DNA of 64,000 bases, taken from NCBI GenBank assembly GCA_013540605.1, contig JABVCK010000029.1:186001-250000 (forward strand), written 5' to 3'. The DNA is from Bacillota bacterium. Its GTDB lineage: Bacteria > Bacillota > Clostridia > Ch29. The notes under the pieces were generated by a model, which was not told where the DNA came from, searched no databases, and saw nothing but the letters and a program-made list of their open reading frames with translations. Positions 8,900 to 17,432 of this stretch are shown in pieces. The position numbers and the translations under genes are program-made. The first letter of the stretch is position 1, and each line of letters starts with the position of its first letter.

Positions 8900-10567
8900 A
8901 TGCGATTTAACGGCGCCCGAATTTTGCTTGAATGCATAAGAGAACAGGGAGTTGATACGATTTTTGGTTACCCGGGAGGGGCGGTTATCAATATCTATGA
9001 TGAACTATACAAGCAAAGAAATGTTTTGCGACATATACGGACATCCCATGAACAGGGAGCAGTATATGCTGCAGACGGATATGCAAGGGCAACGGGTAAG
9101 GTTGGCGTCTGTCTCGCAACCTCCGGACCTGGGGCAACCAACCTTGTGACGGGCATAGCAACCGCTTTTATGGACTCTATACCAATTGTCGCAATTACCG
9201 GTAATGTACCATTATCTCTTTTAGGGAAAGACAGTTTTCAAGAGGTTGATATAATGGGTATTACTATGCCCATAACGAAACACAACTTTATTGTAAAGGA
9301 TATAAGCAACCTAGCGGATACGGTACGCAGTGCATTCGAAATAGCGAAAAGCGGAAGACCCGGGCCAGTTTTGATAAATATTCCAAAGGATATTACTGCC
9401 CACATTACCGAATATAAAAGAATAACTCATAAAGACAGGAAAGTAAAGGATATTCCTATTTCGCCGGACAGTATTGCACAGGCAGCAGACCTGATTAACA
9501 TGTCCAAAAGACCCTTTATCTATGCAGGAGGAGGAGTTGGATGTTCTGGGGCAGCGGATGAACTGGTTGAATTTGCAGAAATGCTTGATGCCCCAACCGG
9601 ATGCAGCCTGATGGGTTTAGGCTGCTTTCCCGGAACCCATAGGTTGTTCACCGGAATGATTGGTATGCACGGAACTATGGCATCAAACCTGACTGCCACT
9701 AACTGCGACCTGCTAATCGCAGTCGGTGCCAGGTTCAGTGACAGGGTGGTAAGCAATGTTAAAAGGTTTGCACCAAACGCAAAAATAGTACAAATTGATA
9801 TTGACCCCACAGAAATAAGTAAGAATATCGAAATCGACTGTCATATCATGGGCGACGTAAAAAAAGTGCTTAGCCAGCTGAATTCGCATGTTAAAAGGGT
9901 TATCAGAGAAGAGTGGGTGGACCAGGTTATAGGTTGGAAACAGCAATACCCCCTTAAATACAAAAGAGATGGCGGGCTGAAACCACAATACATAATGGAG
10001 AAGATATATGAATTAACAAAGGGAGAAGCAATAATTACAACTGAAGTGGGACAGAACCAGATCTGGGCAGCTCAATATTACAAATATACAAGGCCCCGTA
10101 CGTATATTTCCTCCGGTGGGCTTGGAACCATGGGCTATGGTTTGGGTGCCAGTATAGGTGCCCAGGTAGGCATGCCCCATAAAAGGGTGATCAACATCGC
10201 AGGGGATGGAAGTTTCCTTATGAACTGCAACGAGCTGGCTACAGTAGTAGAAAACAACCTCCCGATTATTGTTGTGGTTCTTAACAACCATGCCCTTGGT
10301 ATGGTATACCAATGGCAGGATATGTTCTATGGTAGCCGGTATTCCTGTACCCAACTGAACAGTCCGGTCAACTTTGTAAAACTGGCTGACGCGTTCTGCG
10401 CCGTTGGTCTAACCATAACTAAGGAAGAAGAAGTGGAGAGCGTCCTATCAAGGGCTCTAGAGCTTGATGGTCCTGTTGTAATTAACTGCGAAATCAGCAG
10501 GGATGAAAAGGTATTCCCGATGGTCCCCCCGGGAGAACCCATTGCAAACACGATTTTAGGGGAATAA
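8900..10567 (+). CDS. ilvB: Acetolactate synthase large (catalytic) subunit
   Basis: This is a thiamine-diphosphate enzyme of 555 residues from the chosen ATG at 8900, which has CGGAGG 8 bases upstream; a TTG 24 bases further 5' is also in frame but lies before that site. Motifs in order are GYPGGAVINIYDEL, the catalytic glutamate region HEQGAVYAADGYARATG, a central FAD-like domain, and the ThDP-Mg motif GDGSFLMNCNELAT with NNHALGMV. It forms acetolactate from two pyruvates, or acetohydroxybutyrate from pyruvate and 2-oxobutyrate. It is the last gene of the T-box operon. Confidence 0.95.
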   Translation: MRFNGARILLECIREQGVDTIFGYPGGAVINIYDELYKQRNVLRHIRTSHEQGAVYAADGYARATGKVGVCLATSGPGATNLVTGIATAFMDSIPIVAITGNVPLSLLGKDSFQEVDIMGITMPITKHNFIVKDISNLADTVRSAFEIAKSGRPGPVLINIPKDITAHITEYKRITHKDRKVKDIPISPDSIAQAADLINMSKRPFIYAGGGVGCSGAADELVEFAEMLDAPTGCSLMGLGCFPGTHRLFTGMIGMHGTMASNLTATNCDLLIAVGARFSDRVVSNVKRFAPNAKIVQIDIDPTEISKNIEIDCHIMGDVKKVLSQLNSHVKRVIREEWVDQVIGWKQQYPLKYKRDGGLKPQYIMEKIYELTKGEAIITTEVGQNQIWAAQYYKYTRPRTYISSGGLGTMGYGLGASIGAQVGMPHKRVINIAGDGSFLMNCNELATVVENNLPIIVVVLNNHALGMVYQWQDMFYGSRYSCTQLNSPVNFVKLADAFCAVGLTITKEEEVESVLSRALELDGPVVINCEISRDEKVFPMVPPGEPIANTILGE

Positions 10568-10593
10568 CATACCGGAAATAACATATCGGATAG

Positions 10594-10622
10594 TTGACAT
10601 AGTCAAGTATATTGAGTATAAT
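10594..10622 (+). promoter_or_regulatory. Consensus sigma-A promoter of the GNAT gene
   Basis: TTGACA and TATAAT, both exact consensus hexamers, are separated by 17 bases, 30 bases before the ATG at 10653. Confidence 0.85.
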
Positions 10623-10652
10623 TATTCCAAATATCAGGGGAGGGATAGAAAT

Positions 10653-11183
10653 ATGAAGGATGGGCTTTCACCGAACGTTCATGAAATCAGGGGTTTAGAT
10701 CGATATCATGCTAAAATCCGCCCCTTTAAGCCTGAGGAGGCAGACTACATAATCAGAAGGCATAGGGACTTATATGCCGATGAATACGGATTTGACTCAA
10801 CCTTTGAGAGCTACGTAGGAGACGCGGTACGCAAATTTCTGGAAACCTATGATGAGGGTGCGGAGAATATTTGGATCGCAGAGTCCCAAGGGCAGCCTGT
10901 GGGCTCGATTGCAATTGTCAGGGTTGATGACACAACCTCGCAGCTGCGGTGGTTCTTAATAGAGCCCGAGATGAGGGGAAAGGGCTTGGGGAACAGGCTG
11001 ATGGAAACCGCCGTTGAATTCTGCAGGGAGAAAAACTACAAGCTGGTTTATCTATGGACGCTAAGCATACTGGAAGCGGCACGGCACCTGTATAAAAGAT
11101 ATGGTTTTGAGCTGACAGGTACTGAAGAACATGATATATGGGGAAAACATCTGATAGAAGAACGCTGGGACTTAAAACTATGA
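10653..11183 (+). CDS. GNAT family N-acetyltransferase
   Basis: This 176-residue protein carries the GNAT core: the acetyl-CoA pyrophosphate loop EMRGKGLGNRLMETAVEFC (residues about 108-126) and a C-terminal YKRYGFELTGTEEHDIWG strand-helix typical of the family. It resembles the acetyltransferase half of MarR-GNAT fusions but has no DNA-binding part. It has its own consensus promoter and AGGGGAGGG before the start, so it should be well expressed. The substrate is unknown. The next gene is convergent, with stops 14 bases apart. Confidence 0.85.
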   Translation: MKDGLSPNVHEIRGLDRYHAKIRPFKPEEADYIIRRHRDLYADEYGFDSTFESYVGDAVRKFLETYDEGAENIWIAESQGQPVGSIAIVRVDDTTSQLRWFLIEPEMRGKGLGNRLMETAVEFCREKNYKLVYLWTLSILEAARHLYKRYGFELTGTEEHDIWGKHLIEERWDLKL

Positions 11184-11196
11184 ACTGAAAAAAGAA

Positions 11197-11986
11197 TTAT
11201 TCTTCCTGTATTAGCATTTCTTTCTTAGGTTTAACGCTGTATATCAAAAGAACTGCAGAAATTATCATGCTTATTCCCAATGTCTGTAATAGAGTCAAAG
11301 ACTCCCTGAGGACAATAACTCCTAAAGAAACTGAGACAACCGGTTCAAGCGTGCTGAGGATAGATGTCCTTGAAGAGCCGATTTCCCTGAGGCCCATAAA
11401 AAACAGGATATTTGATATGACTGTGGAAAAAACAGCCGTTACCAATATAGCCAGCCAACCCTTTGGTGAAACGTTTACGTTAAATTTACCGGTCAAAAAA
11501 CCTGTCAGAAGGAGAGATATTGTCGCAGCAGTAGTAAGATAAGTGGTAACAGTGATGGAGTCTACGTTATCAAGCTTTCTGGCGAACTTGCTCCCCAGCA
11601 TGATCAGCTCTGTTCCGAAGCTCAGGCAGGAGCAGAAAGCAAGAAATACCCCCACCCAGTTTATATACGAAACCGGAGACCAAACCATAATAATACTCCC
11701 AAGCAGTGCCAGGGTTAAAGCGACCGCTTGCTTTGGTACTATCATAAACAATTCCGCCAATAACAAAAAGAACAAATGCCTGGCTGCGGTCAACCCTGAC
11801 CTTGTCCTTCCCACGAAATACCAAACCGTATATCCATAGCAACACGGAAGCTATTAAAAATCGCATTGCAAGAACATATATAGTATTTGCTCCTTCGTTA
11901 TAGGCAATTTTTGCAACTACTACATTAATACCGTATAAGAACGCTGCAATTATTATTAAAGAGCTGCCTTTGAATTTTCTATCCAT
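11197..11986 (-). pseudogene. EamA/DMT-family transporter with internal deletion and frameshift
   Basis: Read on the minus strand, the first frame (from 11986) has the start of an EamA drug/metabolite transporter (GSSLIIIAAFLYGINVVVAK, then a second membrane helix). Near 11750 the homology jumps to another frame (KQAVALTLALLGSIIMVW) that carries the second EamA repeat to the end at 11197 (LREIGSSRTSILSTLEPVVS). The helices expected between these parts, about 50 residues, are missing. Complete proteins have about 290-300 residues and ten helices. The two overlapping frames are therefore pieces of one broken gene. Confidence 0.8.
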
Positions 11987-12379
11987 TTTTTACTCTCTTG
12001 CTCCTTATAAGTTTATTCTTCTGTAAGGTGTAGGTAAAACGCAGCTTCACGCTGCATATGTTTTGCTGAAGTGCTAAGAATTGGTTATATTTTTAACCTA
12101 AATCAATTTATTCAATAGTATGGCAAAAAATCCTGCTATTTTGATACGGATATTAACAACAAAATCCATATTTGCCTAAAGCATTATTTGATTTGATAAC
12201 ATAAGACTGGATATTGTTAACGACATGTTCTTCTATAGGAATATCCGAGTGAACAGCACTTCATGGGGATGGCTCAAAAGGCACGATATAAATAATAATT
12301 GACTTAAAGCCCACCGTGTTTTACAAAACACAGTGGGCTTTAGTCGATCGTAGAGATAATCAATAATTCAAACATTTAA
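11987..12379. other. Intergenic stretch of about 390 bases
   Basis: I see no coding sequence here. It holds one strong hairpin (12305-12342) that serves the ferritin-like gene on the minus strand. A small GCAGC/GCTGC stem near 12040 is too weak to call. Confidence 0.6.
12305..12342 (-). terminator. Hairpin terminator after the ferritin-like gene
   Basis: AAAGCCCACCGTGTTTT pairs with AAACACAGTGGGCTTT with one mismatch and a short loop, about 40 bases past the minus-strand stop codon. The T-tail on the minus strand is weak, so it may also work in the other direction or by stalling. Confidence 0.6.
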
Positions 12380-12871
12380 TTAATTATGATAAAGGAAGCT
12401 GAACATGGTGGCGTGTCTCAATTCGTCGCCCATAGCGTAGAAAAAGGTATCCCTCACCAGAGGGTCCACGGACGAGAGTATTACGTTCTTATAAAACTCG
12501 GCCGCTTCAAGTTCATCCTTCATCGCCATCAACACACCCGTTTTATAGTCCGGATACTGCATAGGATCGATAGCGTATTGGGGATATTGTGAGCAAAAAT
12601 GCTTGTAAAGTTTAAGAAAAGCGTTCAGGTGTTTCTTCTCGTCATTCAACGCCTCTTCAATGAAATCCCTGCTGATTTCGTCGGGAGCGTCTTTCAGCAG
12701 CCTTGAGTAAAAGTCGACTGCAGTCGCTTCACCAATTATTGCTTTATAAATGTATTGGATTAACTGCGGGAAGTTATTGTATCCGAGTATCGGCATCTGC
12801 GGAATCTGTGTATTGCCCGTCGGATGATTACTGCCGGGCATTTGAGCGGCGGCTGGCGGGTAGTAGTACAT
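12380..12871 (-). CDS. Ferritin-like di-iron domain protein
   Basis: The chosen ATG (complement of 12869-12871) has GGAGGTG 7 bases upstream and gives 163 residues; the frame is open further 5' but without a better start. The N-terminus MYYYPPAAAQMPG is Tyr/Pro rich. A four-helix part follows with di-iron-type motifs: GEATAVDFYSRLL, EALNDEKKHLNAF, KDELEAAEFYKN, MGDELRHATMF. This fits rubrerythrin/ferritin-like proteins, some of which are spore-associated in Clostridia. A perfect GGCATATGCC palindrome sits upstream of its likely promoter. Confidence 0.8.
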   Translation of the reverse strand: MYYYPPAAAQMPGSNHPTGNTQIPQMPILGYNNFPQLIQYIYKAIIGEATAVDFYSRLLKDAPDEISRDFIEEALNDEKKHLNAFLKLYKHFCSQYPQYAIDPMQYPDYKTGVLMAMKDELEAAEFYKNVILSSVDPLVRDTFFYAMGDELRHATMFSFLYHN

Positions 12872-12946
12872 TTTTTTCACCTCCGGATAGATAAAGTATT
12901 GGCTATTCATTATAGTATATTGCTTCCGTTTCTTTAATGTTACAGA

Positions 12947-12989
12947 AGTATGATTTGTGTGAAATAAACCGTCAACTGCGGCATATGCC
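12947..12989 (-). promoter_or_regulatory. Candidate promoter of the ferritin-like gene with GGCATATGCC palindrome
   Basis: On the minus strand TTGACG (complement of 12970-12975) and CATACT (12947-12952) are 17 bases apart. The perfect palindrome GGCATATGCC (12980-12989) lies 4 bases upstream of the -35 box. It matches the core of the element shared by four promoters at 16.05, 18.04, 19.47 and 37.07 kb, although it is placed differently. This fifth member is tentative. Confidence 0.35.
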
Positions 12990-13080
12990 ACACAACAAAT
13001 TAAAAAATTATTGATAATTTCTTGTAAAATACACGTTTAAGAGGGTAAAAGGGAGTTGGCAAGGTTCTTGCTCTATATAA

Positions 13081-13755
13081 TAAACGAATCTAAGGCCCTC
13101 CTTGGATTTATATGTTTTAGTGTTCAGTCCCGGCTATTACCGGCAAAACCCATTGGAGATCTTTGCCGTTTATAATGGCGGCCTGTCCATACAGGGAGTG
13201 CTTATAGCGGGCATCATATTTGCTGTCTGGTATACCAGAAGAACAGGAATAGGTTTCTGGAGAACCGCAGACGCCTTTGCTCCGGCAATAATTTTGTGGC
13301 AGGCTATAGGCAGGATTGGCTGCGACGTTTTCGGGGTTCCAATGGATAAGGCTTATCCGTGGGGCGTGATGGTGGGCTCCCAGCTGCTGCACCCTGCCCA
13401 GTTATACGAAGCCCTGTTGAACCTGGCGTTGTTCACGTATCTGTGGTGGAGCAGGGGCAGAACAAAATATGACGGGCAGTTGTTTATCAGGTATTTAATC
13501 GGCTTTTCGCTGATAAGGGCAGCAATTGAATTCTTCAGGACAAATCCGGTGGTTATCGGACCTTTCACGGTAGCCCATGTGACAAGCCTTGCGATAATAA
13601 CAGCATCAATAGTGACGGGCTCGTTACTAAAAAGAAAGGCAAAGAGAAATGAACCTGATACCGGAGAAGGTCCTTCAAGGGTCAGTCTCCTTGAGTATTT
13701 AATAATTGTGGCCGGCGGCGCAGCCGGAACTTTGATTTATTTCAGCATTTACTAA
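13081..13755 (+). pseudogene. lgt: Prolipoprotein diacylglyceryl transferase-like, 5'-truncated
   Basis: The frame encodes the middle and C-terminal part of Lgt: FSPGYYRQNPLEIFAVYNGG, LSIQGVLIAG, GRIGC in the catalytic arginine region, HPAQLYEALLN and LIRAAIEFFRTNP. Lgt transfers diacylglycerol from phosphatidylglycerol to the cysteine of prolipoproteins. The first 60-70 residues, with the first membrane helices, are missing because an in-frame stop occurs at 13081, and no ribosome binding site fits the TTG at 13102. The loop after GRIGC (DVFGVPMDKA) also departs from the usual pattern. It is probably a relic or a specialised paralogue. Confidence 0.65.
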
Positions 13756-13794
13756 GAGGAGGATATCTCAAGGCATTTTGTTATAGTCAACGGT

Positions 13795-14712
13795 ATGAAC
13801 CACAGCGGGCATACCGGGCATGCCCCGGCGGTATCCATGCCGGTACTTGTTTTCAAGAAAGAACAGTTTACGGATGAAGAGTTGGATACTTTGAATAAAG
13901 TGGTTTCGGCGCAGGGAAGGCAGTATATTCATCTGCCTGGCGTTATGGAGATAGGTGAATACAAAACACTCGGACAAGAAGGGAACAGCTTTGATGAACT
14001 GCTGGATAAAATACCGTTTAATGCGGGTCCGGTGGTTGATGACAGCCCTTTCTTCTACAATTATGACAGGTTTGTTCCAAAGCTGCTCCTTGCTATTATT
14101 GCTGCTGCTGTTATGGCAATCATGGTATTCAGCCGGTTTAACGGGTACAGGGTGAGAGACAGCAGAATAGTATATTTTTCTGCTCTGGGTATAGCCTATA
14201 TAATGGTGGAGATTCCGGTAATCCAGAAGATGTCTTTGTTCTTTGGAAGCCCGTCCCTTGCATTTTCTGTTGCGGTACCGGTTCTTCTGGCCAGCAGCGG
14301 TATAGGCAGCCTGATAAGCAGAAGCAAACAACTCAGTAAGTATAACAGATATGTACCGGAAATGGCAGCAGCCATTGGTGCCTTGTTGGTGGTTGCAGGA
14401 TTAAACTATATTGCTGTCCTGCCGGGACTGAAGCGGGTGCTGGACAAGGTAATGCTTGCGGTTCTGGTGCTGTTTCCGGCAGGCTTCTTTATGGGAATGC
14501 CTTTTCCCAGTGGCATTGCCAGGATTAAATCAGGCAGGGAAGACAAGGCAATCCCCTTTATGTGGGGAATTAACGGGCTTGCATCGGTTCTCGGTTCGAC
14601 GCTGGCTACCGTCTTCTCTATGAAGTTTGGTTTTAGCGTAGCGATACTAGCCGGAGCAGCGGTGTATATTCTTTTGTTTTTCAGCAGGTTACAGGGAAAG
14701 CTTGCACGATAG
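13795..14712 (+). pseudogene. C-terminal part of a polytopic spermidine-synthase-like membrane protein
   Basis: This 305-residue frame has VDDSPFFYNY followed by about seven hydrophobic helices, including YFSALGIAYIMVEIPVIQK and GFFMGMPFPSGIARIK. That arrangement is typical of the last third of large membrane proteins that carry a spermidine-synthase-like domain. The upstream domain and helices are missing. It is in the same frame as the Lgt-like remnant before it, separated by one stop codon and 13 codons, and its ATG lacks a close ribosome binding site. I treat it as a truncated gene; a stable C-terminal product cannot be excluded. Confidence 0.55.
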
Positions 14713-14789
14713 CTGCTGACAATTAATGGGTCCCTAATCTGCAAATAATCCTGTAACGGTGGGATAGACTATTAATGAGGTGATTTCTG

Positions 14790-15032
14790 ATGTGGCATAT
14801 GTTTGGTTATGGTTACGGGTATTCATGGCTCTGGATGCTAGGGATGAACCTCTTGTGGATAGCAGCGGTTGTAGTAATTACAGTTATTGTTCTCAGGCTG
14901 GCAGGTAAGAATAGGGGCCAGGGAGGTGAATATAGAAATAGTTCCCTGGATATTCTTCAAGAGCGTTATGCAAGGGGTGAAATCAGCGAAGAGGAGTATA
15001 TCAGCAAGAAAAAAATACTAAGGCAGGAATGA
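14790..15032 (+). CDS. Small membrane protein with SHOCT domain
   Basis: This 80-residue protein has one N-terminal membrane helix (residues about 12-37, LGMNLLWIAAVVVITVIVL) and a C-terminal SHOCT motif (LDILQERYARGEISEEEY). SHOCT segments are short oligomerisation or targeting motifs found at the ends of many bacterial proteins. GAGGTG precedes the ATG. No specific function can be assigned. Confidence 0.8.
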   Translation: MWHMFGYGYGYSWLWMLGMNLLWIAAVVVITVIVLRLAGKNRGQGGEYRNSSLDILQERYARGEISEEEYISKKKILRQE

Positions 15033-15070
15033 CCGTATGAAAAGGTCCCACTTACGGCAAGGGACCTTTT

Positions 15071-15990
15071 CTAATATCTCTTCCTTTTATTTGCCCGCAG
15101 GATTCTCAGTTCGCCTCTATAGTTGGCAACGGTTCTCCGGGAAATGTCTATTCCCTTGCCTGATAGGATGCCGGTAATGTCCTGGTCACTATACGGTGCG
15201 GCCTTATTTTCGTTTTCAACAATTGATCTTATCATCCGCTTTATACTCTCTGAAGACACTGTGAGCCCTTTGGTATTGGTCATACCGCTTTTGAAAAAGT
15301 ATTTAAACTCATAGATTCCCCTTGGTGTATCCATGAATTTTCCGTTTACGGTCCTGCTCACAGTGGATTCATGTATTCCGAGCTTTTGGGCTATATCGGC
15401 CTGGGTCAAAGGCTTTAAGTGCATAGGACCGTCTTTGAAAAAATCGTGCTGTACGGACAGAATTTCTGATGCTACCCTGTAGATGGTATTCTTTCTGTCC
15501 CCAATTGACTTTATTAGTTTCACAGCCTTACTAAAATTATTTTGGAGAAATTCTAAGGTATCCCTATCAATATCTGATGGGTTTGCGAGCATTTTCCTGT
15601 AAAAGTCGTTCACCCGGAGGCGCGGGGCGCAGGTGTCGTTGACCAGTACTATAAATGCGCCGTCAATTTGTTTGATTGTGACATCCGGGATAATATACTG
15701 TATGTTCCGGTTGGACCCGAATAGTCTTTCGGGTTTTGGCTCAAGCAGCTTTATATAGTCAACTGCCTCCTGCTTCTTCTGAAAGAACTTTATTATTTAA
15801 AAGCAAATATCCGTTTTCATCAATGTTATTGATGATATAGCGTGCAGTTTTCCTATCCTCAGAATTAAGGTTTGTAAATGAAAGCTGGGCAATCAGGTGG
15901 TCCTTAAGGTTAGCAGAAGTAGAAATTTCCGGGGTTCGGGACGGGGCAATTTCCTTGTTATGACCATTATCGTAATCGTAATTGGAAGCG
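15071..15990 (-). pseudogene. rpoN: RNA polymerase sigma-54 factor remnant
   Basis: The minus-strand C-terminal part is well kept: RNA-polymerase and DNA-binding regions with LTQADIAQKLGIHESTVSRT and the RpoN box variant SRRTVANYRGELRI near 15100. Upstream in the same frame are PDVTIKQIDGAFIVLVNDT and KLLEPKPERLFG, then a stop near 15790. The other frame carries earlier family sequence (LKDHLIAQLSFTNL, IINNIDENGYLLLN). About 80-100 residues that should separate DENGYL from the LLEPKPE helix are missing, as is the glutamine-rich activator-interacting N-terminus. The GTG-started 180-residue piece alone should not be a working sigma factor. Confidence 0.85.
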
Positions 15991-16053
15991 TCCGTTATTA
16001 GTCTTCTAAATTTTCATGTCATAAAAAATAAATTGCAAAATACTTATAAATAA

Positions 16054-16101
16054 TTGACATATGCCCAATATAATATTAGAATTAATAATGGGCATAAGCC
16101 A
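16054..16101 (+). promoter_or_regulatory. Promoter A with two-part CATATG / GGGC-N4-GCC element
   Basis: TTGACA (16054-16059) and TAGAAT (16077-16082) are 17 bases apart. The -35 box runs into GACATATGCCCA (16056-16067). A second dyad, TGGGCATAAGCCA (16089-16101), lies 6 bases after the -10 box. The half-sites ATATGCCCA and TGGGCATAA are inverted and about 30 bases apart, near three helical turns. It drives the NifX-family genes. Confidence 0.7.
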
Positions 16102-16137
16102 ATAAAAATTACATATTAAAGGAGAGGATAAATTATT

Positions 16138-16518
16138 ATGAAGGTTTGTATTTCGTCGAAGGGAGATTCATTGGATAGTACAATGGATCCTAGATTTGGA
16201 AGAGCGGCATATTTTGTTATTACAGATATCGATACAATGGAATATGTAGTAATAGAAAACGCTGCAGCAGCTTCTGGCGGCGGGGCTGGGATCACTTCGG
16301 GGCAGCTTATGGTTGATAAGGCAGTGGCAGCGGTAATCACGGGCAATGTAGGACCAAATGCCATGAATGTTTTAAAGGCTGCAAATATTGAAGCTTATCA
16401 CGGGGCTGATATTTCAGTAAAAGAAAATATTGAAAAGTTCAAAAAGGGGCTTCTTGAAAAAATCAATACAACAGTTCCTTCCCATTACGGCATGGGTTTA
16501 CAGGGAGGACAGAAATAA
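16138..16518 (+). CDS. Dinitrogenase iron-molybdenum cofactor (NifX/NifB-like) family protein
   Basis: This 126-residue protein has the NifX/NifB C-terminal-like fold: KVCISSKGDSLDSTMDPRFG at the N-terminus, a glycine-rich loop (ASGGGAGITSGQ) and AVITGNVGPNAMNVLKAANI. The family includes the orange protein ORP of Desulfovibrio, which binds a Mo-Cu-S cluster, as well as NifX and NafY carriers. It is the first gene after promoter A and is followed 24 bases later by a paralogue. The bound cluster, if any, is not visible from sequence. Confidence 0.9.
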   Translation: MKVCISSKGDSLDSTMDPRFGRAAYFVITDIDTMEYVVIENAAAASGGGAGITSGQLMVDKAVAAVITGNVGPNAMNVLKAANIEAYHGADISVKENIEKFKKGLLEKINTTVPSHYGMGLQGGQK

Positions 16519-16542
16519 AATCTTTTTAATGGAGGTTTTACT

Positions 16543-16926
16543 ATGCGTATAGCAATTTCTACAGACAGGAGACATGTTTCTCCGCATTTCGGAAGATGTC
16601 CGTCCTTTACTCTGGTTGATATTGAAAATGGCAAAACATTGAAAAGGGTGGAAGTTGAAAATCCTGGACATTCGCCGGGTTATATTCCTCAGTTTTTGCA
16701 TGAAAAGGGTGTTAAATGAATTGTCTGCGGTGGTATGGGGACAAGAGCACAAGGTTTTTTCGATGAACTGGGTATAGAAACGATTATGGGAGTGGACGGA
16801 AAGCTAGATGAAGTAATAGAAAAACTGGAGAAGGATATGCTTGTAGGTGGAGAAAGCTTATGTGCACCAGGTGCAGGAAAAGGATATGGTGTTGAAAAAA
16901 CTGAATGTGACCATGCTCATGAGTAA
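16543..16926 (+). CDS. Second NifX/NifB-family protein with an in-frame TGA at codon 59
   Basis: An ATG with a good GGAGG starts family sequence (MRIAISTDRRHVSPHFGRC, PGYIPQFLHEKGVK), which meets TGA at 16717-16719. The same frame continues perfectly conserved after it (IVCGGMGTRAQGFFDELGI) to GAGKGYGVEKTECDHAHE and a TAA at 16926. From memory, related proteins often have Cys at the TGA position (GVxCIIxGGMG). The reading is either a selenocysteine codon, a nonsense mutation, or a sequence error. A small stem (TTGTC/GACAA) with a G-rich loop starts 2 bases after the TGA, closer than usual for a bacterial SECIS. Nearby genes are broken, so the nonsense option is serious. Confidence 0.75.
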
Positions 16927-16951
16927 ATAAAAAAAGAGAGGAGGTTTTTCT

Positions 16952-17278
16952 ATGCCGTTCGGAGATGGAACCGGTCCGATGGGCATGGGCCCGATGACAG
17001 GCAGAGGAGCAGGGTTTTGCGCGGGTTTTCCAGTACCCGGTTATATGAATCCGGCAGTGGGTTGCGGAATGGGTTTTGGCAGAGGCCGGGGTTTCAGGAG
17101 AATGTTTTATCTTACAGGTATGCCGGGATGGGCGCGGTACGGTTACCCTGCATATGGCGCAGCATATGCACCTGCAGTAGATGAAAAGGAATTTCTGAGT
17201 AGCCAGGTGGAGTTCCTGGAAAACCAATTGCAACAGGTGAAGAAGCGTTTGAAGATGCTCAATGAGGAGACCGAATAA
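16952..17278 (+). CDS. DUF5320 family protein
   Basis: This 108-residue protein begins with the glycine/methionine-rich pattern PFGDGTGPMGMGPMTGRG, continues with FGRGRGFRRMFY, and ends in a coiled-coil helix (residues about 78-106, VEFLENQLQQVKKRLKML). DUF5320 proteins are small, of unknown function, and recur beside NifX-type proteins and MinD-like ATPases in anaerobes. A paralogue lies at 37142, also next to a DUF134 gene. GAGGAGG precedes the ATG. Confidence 0.85.
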   Translation: MPFGDGTGPMGMGPMTGRGAGFCAGFPVPGYMNPAVGCGMGFGRGRGFRRMFYLTGMPGWARYGYPAYGAAYAPAVDEKEFLSSQVEFLENQLQQVKKRLKMLNEETE

Positions 17279-17299
17279 CGAATTCTTCTAATGGTGCAC

Positions 17300-17335
17300 A
17301 GGAAAGAGGCAGGAGGTATGTCCTGCCTCTTTCCT
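17300..17335 (+). terminator. Perfect 15-base hairpin after the DUF5320 gene
   Basis: AGGAAAGAGGCAGGA (17300-17314) and its exact complement (17321-17335) enclose a 6-base loop, 22 bases after the stop codon. There is no T-run, so it may act as a weak terminator or an mRNA-stabilising stem. Confidence 0.6.
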
Positions 17336-17432
17336 CCTATCATATACAAAATACTGCTGTTAATCATTTAAAAATAATGATAAAATGATAATGAAGTTTT
17401 AGGTGTTTTATATAGAAAGGGGAATGAAAAGC

